This document shows positions 36,801 to 48,800 of a stretch of DNA of 64,000 nt, in pieces. Source of the stretch: Symsagittifera roscoffensis (lineage: Eukaryota > Xenacoelomorpha > Acoela > Convolutidae). The stretch's first letter is position 1. Every line of letters starts with the position of its first letter. The DNA lies in NCBI RefSeq assembly GCF_963678635.1, contig NC_087065.1:35147807-35211806 (forward strand), written 5' to 3'. The notes beneath the pieces are model-generated. The model made no database searches. It had not been told where the DNA came from and was given only the letters and a program-made list of their open reading frames with translations. The translations under genes were made by a program, and so were the position numbers.

Positions 36801-39800
36801 ATGGGCATTTGAGGGGTTTAGAGTTTTTCCAATGAGTCTAAGACCTGACAATAATTAAAAACTTATTTATTTGCTGCTTTTGCAATCTGCCAATTTCAAC
36901 GTCACGATTTTATTTGTTTAGGGTGAAAATATCGCGACTTTTCTCAGGTTTTTGAAAACTCAATTCTGATTGACTGAAAAAAAATTTCGGCTCTTTTTTC
37001 ATTTCCCCCACCTCGCACAAGCATCAATTTTGTGGTCTAAGGGCCTAAGTAGTCTGCATGTCAATTTTCATGAAAATTGGACAATGTGAACAGTAATTTG
37101 AATTATAAAAATTTGCAGGTGCGGGGGAAAGAAAAAAGAGCCAAAATTTCCACTATTTGGTCTTTCATGTTGAAGTCCTACCGTTAACTGTCGCTTTTTC
37201 TGTAGTATCCCAGTGATCGCTATTTCACAGCGCTGATTCATATATAATTCAGAGTTTTTTGCAGAGCTAAACTGAGATACTTCAGAGCGGCTCTTTTTTC
37301 TTTCCCCCCACCTGCAAACTGCAAATTTTTATAATTCAAAATACTGTTCACATTGTCCGATTGTCATGAAAATTTACATGTAGGCGGGGGGCGAGAAAAA
37401 AGAGCCTTCAGAGCTATTTCAGTAATGATTCCATGGGAAATCATCGCTAAAACTTAGGAAATTTTAACTCATTCTAGTAGCTGTCAAATAAGAGTTTTAG
37501 TTCATAGGCCCCTTATCTTGATAGTAGCTAAGGATTGATGGTGCAGAGGTAGCATAAACGGCTAATAATCAGATGGTTGAGGGATCGAACACCTGGTAGA
37601 GCACTGTTTTTGCTCATTTTGATAGTTTCTTATCGCTGTTTAATAGCTGAAAATAAGCCGAGTTAGCGATGATTTACTGATAACATTTGCTAATGTGGCA
37701 ATGAACATCGATAATTCATCGATGGTGATCGCTGTTTTTTCACTTTTTCATCGGTAATTTTCAATATGAGCTCAACCCGGGCTCTCCATCATAAGGGATG
37801 CCACCTCTCTGATATAGACTGTGAACTAAAAAGTCAATTAAATGAGAAAACAAAAAACGAAGGAAACCAGTAAGAAGAAAGCAATTCTGCTTATAATTGA
37901 GAAATTGAATGCAATTTTGCGGACCCGGGTTGAGCTCACATTGAAAATCGGCAAAAAAGAAGTGAAAAAAAAACAGCCATCGCCATCGATGAGTTATCGA
38001 GATTCATTGCCAAATTAGCAGACTTTGTCGATGGGTTACTGCTATATTAGCGCAAGAAAAATTATCAATTATTTATCGTTGAATTTTCGCTGATTTATCG
38101 CTGGAAGTTTTATCATTTTTTCAGCGATGAAAGAGCAATAATTCATAGATGATTTAAAGATTTTTATAACGTTTTATCGATAAGTTATCGATTATTTGCT
38201 CTGAACTGTGATTAAAAATCTGAATTGTGATGAAATAACTCAAATTAGTCTGGACAGGATTTTAAGTACGGACAAACTGTAGAAATCGGTCGCGATGGTC
38301 AAAAAATTAGTCGCACACTGAGTCTAGAAGTTGGACTCTTTTAGAATCAATAGGATCCATCATTAGAATCAATAGGATCCTTCAATAGGATCCAGAATCA
38401 ATAGGATCCATCAGCTTTTAGAATCAATAGGATCCATCAGTTAATTTTAGAATCCATCAGTCACGTATGCTATCTCTGCGCCATCAAGCCTTAAAATAAA
38501 TCAAGTCAAAGGGCTTATCAACTAAAACTCTTATTTGAAAGCTACTAGAATGAGTTAATATTTCTTAAGTTTTAGCGATGATTTTCTACGGATTCATTAC
38601 TGATATAGCTCTGAAACGTCGCAGGTTTAGCTATGCAAAAAACTCTGAATTATACATGATTCAGTGGTGGAAAATAGCGATCAATGAGATACTACAGAAA
38701 AATCAATAATTAACGGTGGGACTTCAACCCGGGGGCAAATCTCATGATGGAGGGCTTGAATGATGAAAATGTTCCAACTAATGCGAATCATTTGAAGTTC
38801 CTAATCATTGGATTATTTTTGCACATATTTGGAGTCAAAAATAGAATGATTTTTCAGCAGTATTGCCAAATTTGGCTGTACAATTTGTGCAGATATCAAA
38901 GTTTTTCGTTTTGTAGTTTTCAAATGGGCATTTGAGGGTTTAGAGTTTTTCCAATGGGTCTAAGACCTGACAATAATTAAAAACTCATTTGTTTGTTGCT
39001 TTTGCAATCTGCCAATTTTAACGTCACAATTTTATTTGTTTAGTGTGAAAATATCGCGACTTTTCTCAGGTTTTTGAAAACTCAATTCTGATTGACTGAA
39101 AAAAAATTTCGGCTCTTTTTCCATTTCCCCCCACCTCACACAAGCATCAATTTTGTGGTCTAAGGGCCTAAGTAGTCTGCATGTCAATTTTCATGAAAAT
39201 TGGACAATGTGAACAGTAATTTGAATTATAAACATTTGCAGGTGCGGGGGAAAGAAAAAAGAGCCAAAATTTCCACTATTTGGTCTTTCATGTTGAAGTC
39301 CTACCGTTAACTGTCGCTTTTTCTGTAGTATCCCAGTGATCGCTATTTCACAGCGCTGATTCATATATAATTCAGAGTTTTTTGCAGAGCTAAACTGAGA
39401 TACTTCAGAGCGGCTCTTTTTTCTTTCCCCCCACCTGCAAACTGCAAATTTTTATAATTCAAAATACTGTTCACATTGTCCGATTGTCATGAAAATTTAC
39501 ATGTAGGCGGGGGGCGAGAAAAAAGAGCCTTCAGAGCTATTTCAGTAATGATTCCATGGGAAATCATCGCTAAAACTTAGGAAATTTTAACTTATTCTAG
39601 TAGCTGTCAAATAAGAGTTTTAGTTCATAGGCCCCTTATCTTGATAGTAGCTAAGGATTGATGGTGCAGAGGTAGCATAAACGGCTAATAATCAGATGGT
39701 TGAGGGATCGAACACCTGGTAGAGCACTGTTTTTGCTCATTTTGATAGTTTCTTATCGCTGTTTAATAGCTGAAAATAAGCCGAGTTAGCGATGATTTAC

Positions 39801-42800
39801 TGATAACATTTGCTAATGTGGCAATGAACATCGATAATTCATCGATGGTGATCGCTGTTTTTTCACTTTTTCATCGGTAATTTTCAATATGAGCTCAACC
39901 CGGGCTCTCCATCATAAGGGATGCCACCTCTCTGATATAGACTGTGAACTAAAAAGTCAATTAAATGAGAAAACAAAAAACGAAGGAAACCAGTAAGAAG
40001 AAAGCAATTCTGCTTATAATTGAGAAATTGAATGCAATTTTGCGGACCCGGGTTGAGCTCACATTGAAAATCGGCAAAAAAGAAGTGAAAAAAAAAACAG
40101 CCATCGCCATCGATGAGTTATCGAGATTCATTGCCAAATTAGCAGACTTTGTCGATGGGTTACTGCTATATTAGCGCAAGAAAAATTATCAATTATTTAT
40201 CGTTGAATTTTCGCTGATTTATCGCTGGAAGTTTTATCATTTTTTCAGCGATGAAAGAGCAATAATTCATAGATGATTTAAAGATTTTTATAACGTTTTA
40301 TCGATAAGTTATCGATTATTTGCTCTGAACTGTGATTAAAAATCTGAATTGTGATGAAATAACTCAAATTAGTCTGGACAGGATTTTAAGTCGCGGACAA
40401 ACTGTGGAAATCGGTCGCGATGGTCGAAAAATTAGTCGCACACTGAGTCTAGAAGTTGCGTATCTCGGTCAATAAATTAGGCTGATCATTAGGCAGTAAG
40501 CAAGGGCACCGGCCTTTTAGCATATTTGTCGATTATCATCCCACTGTAAAAAAGCAGTTGACTCACTTGCTAATTCAAGTTTTTTTATTTGAATTTTTTT
40601 TGATGGTTCGAAACAAATCTTCAACTTTGTTAGCAAATCACATGATTATCAAAATAAAATGAAAGCTTAGACTAATTTTATTTTTGTCCAAATTAACACC
40701 AATTAACACCAGATCAAGGCAATCAGTGCATGTTAAGTAGCATGTTACATATTAATAGTTTGAGTTTCGTTTTTTTTTCTCTTTTAATTGAGAACTAAAT
40801 TCGCGGTCTGGATCAGACCGGTCTGCTTGTCATTCACCATTTCTTGTAACACTTAAGCTTATTTCGATTCTTGGAATTGTACCTGTTTTGCACAGTAATG
40901 TCTGGTATCCAAATCATACCAGCAGGAACAACAATTTCGCCTTCTTGTCCATAATTGTTAGTGGACCAACTCAGCAACTCGTCTGTCCAACTCTATAGAA
41001 AAATCCACAAACTTCAAAAAATAAAACAACTTTCTTGAAATGGCATTGAAACTTCTTGAAACTCACCATGTTTAGCACCCAATTTGTAGTCAACTTTCCG
41101 TTCGTCTCGTCCTAAAAATAACTTAGATACATCTTTTCTTTTCGATTTTTATGTTTTTTAAAAATCTTAACAAGGTAAAAAAACGAAAATATTTATCAAG
41201 CATATTAATAATTGGAATTGCGAAAAGTAGAATTTTCTCTGAAATTTTTTCGATTTTTAATGAGGTTTCTTGTTGCTTTTATATGAGAAAATATATAAAA
41301 AACTCAGAACTACCCTGTCACAAAAGAAACTCTTCAGTTTTACCTTCAAAAAAGTTAGCTCAGATCGGCTCCCGTTGGAGTCATCGATATAACCGAGTTT
41401 ATTAGAAGCGTGCTGGAAACTTCAAAAAAGTTAGCTCAGATCGGCTCCCGTTGGAGTCATCGTTATAACCGAGTTTATTAGAAGCGTGCTGGAAACTTCA
41501 AAAAAGTTAGCTCAGATCGGCTCCCGTTGGAGTCATCGATATAACCGAGTTTATTAGAAGCGTGCTGGAAACTTCAAAAAAGTTAGCTCAGATCGGCTCC
41601 CGTTGGAGTCATCGATATAACCGAGTTTATTAGAAGCGTGCTGGTACTATTTACTTGAAAATGATGTTTCGATTATTTATATCTTTGTCCAGAACACACA
41701 AAGAACTTATGGATTCAAGTATGTATCTTTCCTCGTAATTTGAACGACTTCGATCAGATGGGTCTTAGTAATAAACAATATTAATTTATTTCAGTCGCAC
41801 TTGAAACTTCAATGAAAAATTCCCAAAATTATTTCAAAGTGTAGATTTAAATGTAGAGAAAATGGTACGATTTCCTTTGCATTCCAAACTAATTTAGAAC
41901 AAAACGGATTAACTTAGTCAACCTTCAATGAAATAGAATCCAGGCAATGTTCTCACTCTTTTTTATTTTTAATTAACTATCGGTTTAACCGAAATTAACT
42001 GAAAATTTCTTTTAAAAAAGTTGAAAACTTGAACTATCTTTAATCGTTCAACGCTAATGGCACAGCAAATGGCTGCTGCTGCTTTTTTTGCTACCAAAAC
42101 CGAGTTAATTGCACACCAATTGCTGCATGAGAGGGTTTAGAAGACATACTAAATCGACTATCTCTGTCAGGCGCGTGTCCATAGTTACGATGGTAGGAGT
42201 GGTCTGCTGTAAGACTGGCCGTAGATTCTTCAGGTGTGGTTTGGACTCTATGATGTCCTCGAAGATGCGGTGCTGATCCCCTTGAGTGCACAGACCTGTA
42301 TTAGAGTATTAGAACAACTATCGTAAGTCACTAAGATAACACTTATGTCAAATTCACCTGCCATTTCATGAAGTCCCAGTCATGTCCAAGAAATACAAAC
42401 ACAAATGATTGTTTTTCAATCTTATTCTATTCAAATATAATTGGATTGTTTTCTTTTAACCAAGTAAAATGGATTAGGTTTTGTATTTTCAAAACACTAC
42501 ATGCTTTTCATAGCATTATGGAAACCAATCGGGTTAGTAAATATCTATGGTTTTGGTGAAAAAGCGGCCAAAAAAGTTTAGGCTCTGCAAGCAACATGTT
42601 AGCAAAGCTTCATTATTTGATTATTCGTGTATATTAACAGCAGATATTATTCCTTTAAAAACTAATTCAATATTTGAGTTATTGGAATTACTCAGTTTGA
42701 TGTCCTTCATGAATCTAAAATCATACCTCCTGGACATCTTGCATCTAAAACACCAGCTGTTTATTTAGCTTACTTGATTATACAGAACAAAGCTTTTTAC

Positions 42801-45800
42801 AGAACTTTTTCGCAATTTTAATCATTCAATTTTTATTTAAAAAAATGAGAAAAAGCGCGGTTTTTCTAAAATTTTAATCAATTAAACTAAGAATCGAAAG
42901 CTTTCGATCATCTTTCTAATCAAAGGGAGCAAAAAACGAGGTAAATTAGCCGCTGAATACTGTCTTGAATTTTTCATATTTTCGACTAATTGCATAATAA
43001 CATAACTAAATATTCCATCCCAGATTCGTTTCAGAGTACAAGCCTGTACTGTTTAAATTATGTTTCAATGAAACATACATTTTTCATGCCTCCGAACTCT
43101 ATACAGTGTCAGTTCAACTCTTATCAGAGATAAATTTGGACAAAACTAAATCAAGCAACAGCTCAGAATCATTGATGAAGCGGTGCTGATTTTTGCAATA
43201 TTAAACAAAAAAATTAATTACCAAAAGAGCAAGAAAATTTATATTTATATAGAAAAGGGACATAAAAGTTCCAATTGATTTTTTTGATATCAACGAAAAA
43301 TTGAACGAAATTTTTCTTCACGTTGTTCATCCTCGCGAAGATTATAAGGAATTTGAAATAATGGGCTCAAATTAGTTCTTTGGGAAGCTGATGAGCTTGA
43401 CTTACAGTCTACGCGGCCAGTTAACGACAAATAACAGAATTGAAAGAGTAACTTGACCTGGCGTTGAAAAACAGCATACATTTATGAGAAATTTTGCACT
43501 GAGGATCAAAATAGGTCCACATTAAAATTATTCCAAGAAATATCTAGGAAAAACTACCGCTTCAATCCGTGCAAAGAATCTCTGTAGCAATTATGGTGTG
43601 TGAAAATTTTCCCCCATTTTCTAGTATAAGCTCCAAAAAACTTTAAAATATGCGTGGTCAAAACAGAATCGACCGTTTTTTGACGCCGGACCAAGTAAGT
43701 CTTTCAATTTTGTTATTTGTCGTTATCTGGCGGCATAGGGTGTACGACAAGCTTATCAGCTTCCCAAAAAACTTTTTTCAGCCCATTAATTTAAATTCCT
43801 TTTATATATATAAAATAATTTATGAAAAATTTTTAGGTGAAAATTAAATGAAAAAAAATCTGTAAAATCAGATTGAAAATTAGTTGTTTTCTTCAGTTTT
43901 CAGCTTGATCTTGGTTGATGCGTTTTTTTGTCGTTCACTTTACAGCAGCTACTTCTTGACACGTCTTATATGCATCCATTCTTGAAAAAACCGCTGTCTT
44001 GCATCATGAAAAAGTCAAGTTTTTTTACAACAGAGAAAATGGAGCAGGTAGCATGTCTGAAGTTTTTGTAATACAGTCCTGCATCTGCTAACTTTGACCT
44101 TCATTGACCTTTTACTCAGCTTCATTTAACTTTTATGTTTAAAAATTATGGTTTTTTTTGTTTTTGACGGCAAACTATCGTTTTCGATCATTTTTAGGCT
44201 TCATTGAGTTTCCCAAGTAGCTAATTTTTTTTTGTAGTAGAGGCAGTGTTTTCTGGAAGCCTCAATTACTTTTAACACAATCAACAGAAAACTTGAAAAG
44301 GATCAAAACTTCCAAAGCAAAACAAAAAACGACTGCTTTTTCGAAGCATTTCAGAGTAATTTTTTTTGGTCTTGAAGCTGTTTGATTTTTAAACTATAAT
44401 TTTTCTGATTGAAATTTCTGTGATAAAGTTAAACCAACTAAAAGAAACAAGTTTAATTGGTAAAATGTTGTTTCTGCTAAGACATTTAGGAAGTAAAATT
44501 CAACTTTTTCTTGATTTTCTCTGCGGAAATAAAAGTTTTATTTCAATTACGTTGTTTTTCAGGCAATTTGCGCTTCCATTTATTCATTAGATATGAGATT
44601 GAAGTGAAATTAAGAAAAAATTAACTGGCATTTTGGTCATTGGGATACATTTTTTTCGATTTTTAAAGTACTTTACTCACATGATGGCTCCTAAAAAACT
44701 AAAAACTACTTTATTTACTAGATTTTTTACGTTTTGAAGAAAAAAAATTTGAATTTTTTTTCTAATAATCTTCCACGATACATCTACAATAAGAATTAAA
44801 CCAAAAAACAAAAAATTCACACCGTTTTTCTCCTAACTGAGAAAATTTGCCCAAATTTTTAAAAAATCGCTCTAAAGACGATTGGAAGCGCTTCAATATG
44901 ATATATTGCTCAGCTCAGTCCAAGGATTATTTGTGGTACCTAGTTTTGCGTTTAAGACCAAAAAAATGAAAGAATCTAAAACACATCCAAGTATGTAGTT
45001 AAGGGTTATAAGATGTTTTTGACTCTTTAGGGCTAGCCATTAATGCGATTCAATTTCAGCTTGAATTTTAGAGATCATATATATATATATATATCCGTTT
45101 TTAACCAAGCTTCATTGGCTGCCGATTAAATGTCGACTTATTTTTAAAAATTGCAACGCTTGCTTTCCAAATTTTGCGGGATTATCACATGCCAAGTTCT
45201 CTCTGCGACAAGTTATTTCCCCTGATGCCGATTAAATGTGGAGGCCGTTTGCTGCCGTTTGTGGAGGCCGTTTGCTGCTGCCGAGTAGAACGAAGTTTCA
45301 GCAGTTTTTCGTTGTGTGCAGTCTTTAAAAGTTTTTAAGCGCAATCTGAAGACTCATTTTTCTGTTAATATTTTTAACGCATAGTAAATTTTGTAGCACT
45401 TTGTATAAAAGTGTAACTTATTCTTTATTCGTTATTTGTTACTGAAAAGATCAACTGCGCTACTTAAAAGCGCATTTTAATTTTTAATGTTGCACTTTTT
45501 TATGCACTTCTTTATTTGCAAAATTAGAAAATGAGAAAATGGTGGAGTTTGTGCTTTGTAATTCAAACCTGGTCTATGGTTTTTAACATTAATTCAGCAT
45601 GTTTTTGTCCTCGTCAAGTCTTTTTCATTTATAAACAAATGACATTATAATCAAACACCTGTTTTCATCAAAAGCTTTAAGAAAGGCAACACATAGACAA
45701 AAAATGATTTGGTTTAAAAACGAATTGATTTGGTTTAATAGATTATTTTTTTTGTGTTGCAGGTACATTTTATAGCCTTATAAAACTGGTATGAGAAAAT

Positions 45801-48800
45801 ACAATTCAGCTGATAAACTAACGTGGTTTGAAAACTACCAGTCGATAGTATAAACTAAAGTCTAGATAAATTGGCGTAATAATAGAGTTGAACTCACACA
45901 CTCACTTATTTCATATTGGCCGAGTTTTTTGGAACAAGACTTAAAATTCGTAACTTAGTATTCTGATTTATTTTTATTAACGTTAGTATGAAGCCGAAAG
46001 TATGCTCGTCAATTTTTATCATGAGTGGCTCGTGTGTCCTTTTTTGGCTGATACTACAAATTTCCTTCAATCAGGAAAAATCGAAAGATGATTGTCCTCC
46101 AGTTTACGAGTTCATTAAGGAGCGCACGCTCGGATCAGAGGTGCGAATATTCGGGAAGCGAGAAGTGCAGAGATATCGTTCAAAGTTACCCGAAAATTTC
46201 TGCAGTACTGAAAATATCCAAAGTGAGGCTGTGGAACCATGGATGAGCGAAGAAGATAAACTGATGTTCCATCACTATTTAAGAGATACAGCTGAAAAGA
46301 ACCCCCAGTGCATGAGTTATCTCGAATGGGGGAGCGGGGGTAGTACTTTCGTTGCCCTCCAGTATGCTCACAGGGTCATATCTATCGAGAACTACGCCGA
46401 ATGGTGCGGAATAATTCTACAAAGCCCGCAAGTTTTGTGTAATATTCTCAAAGGTCAACTTGTATTTGTTTGTGTTGACGCGGGACCCGTCGGCCCTTTC
46501 GGAACGCCAAAAAACATATCGAACTACGTTTCGACTCATTATGTAGACGTAATGAAACACTTTCGAGACTTCCAAGCGGACTTTGTGCTGATCGACGGGC
46601 GATTCCGCGTAGCGACGGCACTTGCGTCTCTTCGAAACTCCAAAGCAAATAGCGTAATGATGTTTCATGATTACAAAAAATGGTCGGATTACTGGGTTGT
46701 GGAAAACTTTTTCGACCGTCTTCAACCGCCTAAGGAGACAAATGTTTCAGTGTTTGGCGCGTTCAACAAAAAGAAGAAAATTGATCACAAACTTCTGGCT
46801 GAGAAGCAGAAAATATTCGATCAAAAGTCGCATTGAGTGCTATTAGATGTTGGTCGAATATTCGAAGCGAATACCATAAAAAGTATCTTCTATATAAATT
46901 GAATTGAATAGTTCTTTCGAGTTTTCATAATATTTGAATAATTTGCCATTAGAAATAGCTGATATGTTAATAATAAACAGCTTCTACAATTAAATATTCA
47001 TTTTCATTTTATTGATAAAAATTTGTCGAACAATTTAACATTTACTTCAGCCTCACTTTTTGAGCAAGTTTTTCTCACCATTTTTAAAAATAAAGTTTCA
47101 TTCAGCGTTTATACAAAAATTTATTGGCTGAGATGTGTAAGCGCGGCCATGTAGTATAATAAAAATAGGTTAGATTAATCAGGAATCAAAACAAGACTGC
47201 TTGTATCAGAGCGAGGCGTGCTAATTGTCCCAAATTGGCCAAAGTGGCAATCTTTAACCACCCCCCCCCCCATCTCAACTTATCACAGGTGAAAAATCTT
47301 TTCAAGTTTAAACTCACGAAAACAATACCTTTTGAATGATATAAGAAAACTTTCGTTGAAAATGGCTAGTTAAAAAGTCGAAATGTGCCTAAAAAACCCA
47401 CCCCGAGCACAAAGTATTCCGTTTCTTTCGTAACAAAAGTCGGAACAATAAGGCAACGGTTTAGTATCTCTAGATTTGATTGAGCTGCTTTATTTTCCGT
47501 GACGTCTAAGATACGTAATAAAATAAACCGCAGATGGCGCAGTGGCTGCAAAAATCTTCGCAAAACTTCAAATTTTGCGTGAAAAAAAATCAAGAGTGGA
47601 TCTAGGATTTTCTCGGAGAGGGGGGGGGTGGGTGGGAGGGTGGGTGGAGTGTGGATTTAAAAAAAAAATCGAAAATTGTGTCGACCTTTTTTTAAGTCGA
47701 CCAAACTGATTTTCTTAAGAGTGAAAAGGTGAAGTTGTTTAATAAAGATAATAAAACAAAGACACGAGTAAATTTCAGACGTGTGTAATGAGCAAAAAAA
47801 TGAAAAAGCTGAAAATTTATGGCATATGAAGACAAACGTAAATCACAAAAAAATAAGCGTTTTAAGCGTTTTTGAAAAAAATTACCCGAACAAACGGAAA
47901 ACAACTTAAATTTTGTGTATCCAGGAAGAAGAAGAAGAAGAAGAAGAAGAAGAAGAAGAAGAAAGAACACCTGAATTACTATACAGTAAAAAGGCGAGGC
48001 ATCAGTATAGCAAAGTGTAAAAAATAAAGTTGTTTAAAATTCATTGGTTACATCAAACAAAAACACAACATCAGAAAACAAGCAATAAACAAAATAAAAC
48101 AAAACAAAACAAGTTCGGTTACAGTTCAGAAATTGGTTGATTAAAATATATGAAGTTACGGATACTAAAAAAACATCAGTTTTAAGAATTAAGAACGAGC
48201 TGGTATCAAAACTTTAGAAACGATTTTATAGATAGTCCAAACATACAGCGTATATACATAGTATATACAGATTCTCTTTCAAAAAATGTCTGGAAAATTA
48301 AACTAAATTAAAACATATAGAACTAGCAAAAACGGAAATCACGCCACGTATTTGTATTTGTACATATTGGATTGTTTCTCAATTCACTCACGTAAAATTC
48401 TTTCAATTTTTTCTTGAATCCTATTCTCGATTTTTTTAAATTGCGCAAAGTTATGGGCAGTGAATTCCATTTTTTAGAAGTCAAATGAAAAAATGATTTT
48501 TGTAGAGAAGCGGTTGAACAATATTTGTCAAAAATAATTTGTTTCGTTCTTTTATTGAGCCTATAATTGGCAGTCGGTAGTCTCAATGTATTTTGAAAAG
48601 CCTTCTTTTTGTTTGTAAGATATTGGTATAAGTATGTTATACACTTTAATTCAATTCTTTTCTCGATTCCAATGAACGATTTGCTAATGCGAAGAAGGGA
48701 AGAAGATTTAAATTTCGATCTGAAATATGGTCTTTTTAACGCCCAGTTCAACTGTTTCTCTAGAGATAGCATCAAAATAGCTTTAATTTGTTGTAAAAAT

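Larger units (their letters stand above)
36293..40457. repeat. Tandem duplication of a 2.1-kb composite repeat in receptor intron 4
   Basis: Copy A 36293-38332, copy B 38417-40457, offset 2124-2125 bp, differing by few substitutions and single-base indels. The 80-bp joint is built of short repeats of agaatcaataggatccatca. Each copy contains an imperfect inverted repeat (A: about 36365-36615 against 37170-37515), a second inverted repeat (about 37660-37790 against 37924-38050), two GGCTC-family MITEs and a tRNA-like module. No coding capacity is supported. Confidence 0.9.

Noticed and set aside
39965-40174. 69-codon Lys-rich frame in the tandem duplication
   Set aside because: The equivalent frame in copy A is broken by a one-base change in the poly(A) run, and it lies in an inverted repeat arm.
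41344-41644. Possible CRISPR-like array
   Set aside because: The units are continuous with no unique spacers, in animal intron DNA.
42091-42291. 66-codon frame overlapping receptor exon 2
   Set aside because: It is a shifted frame of the exon; the family-like sequence is in the other frame.
43290-43481. 63-codon minus frame as the receptor's first exon
   Set aside because: It has no signal-peptide character and overlaps a foldback arm; exon 1 at 55184-55220 fits phase and function better.
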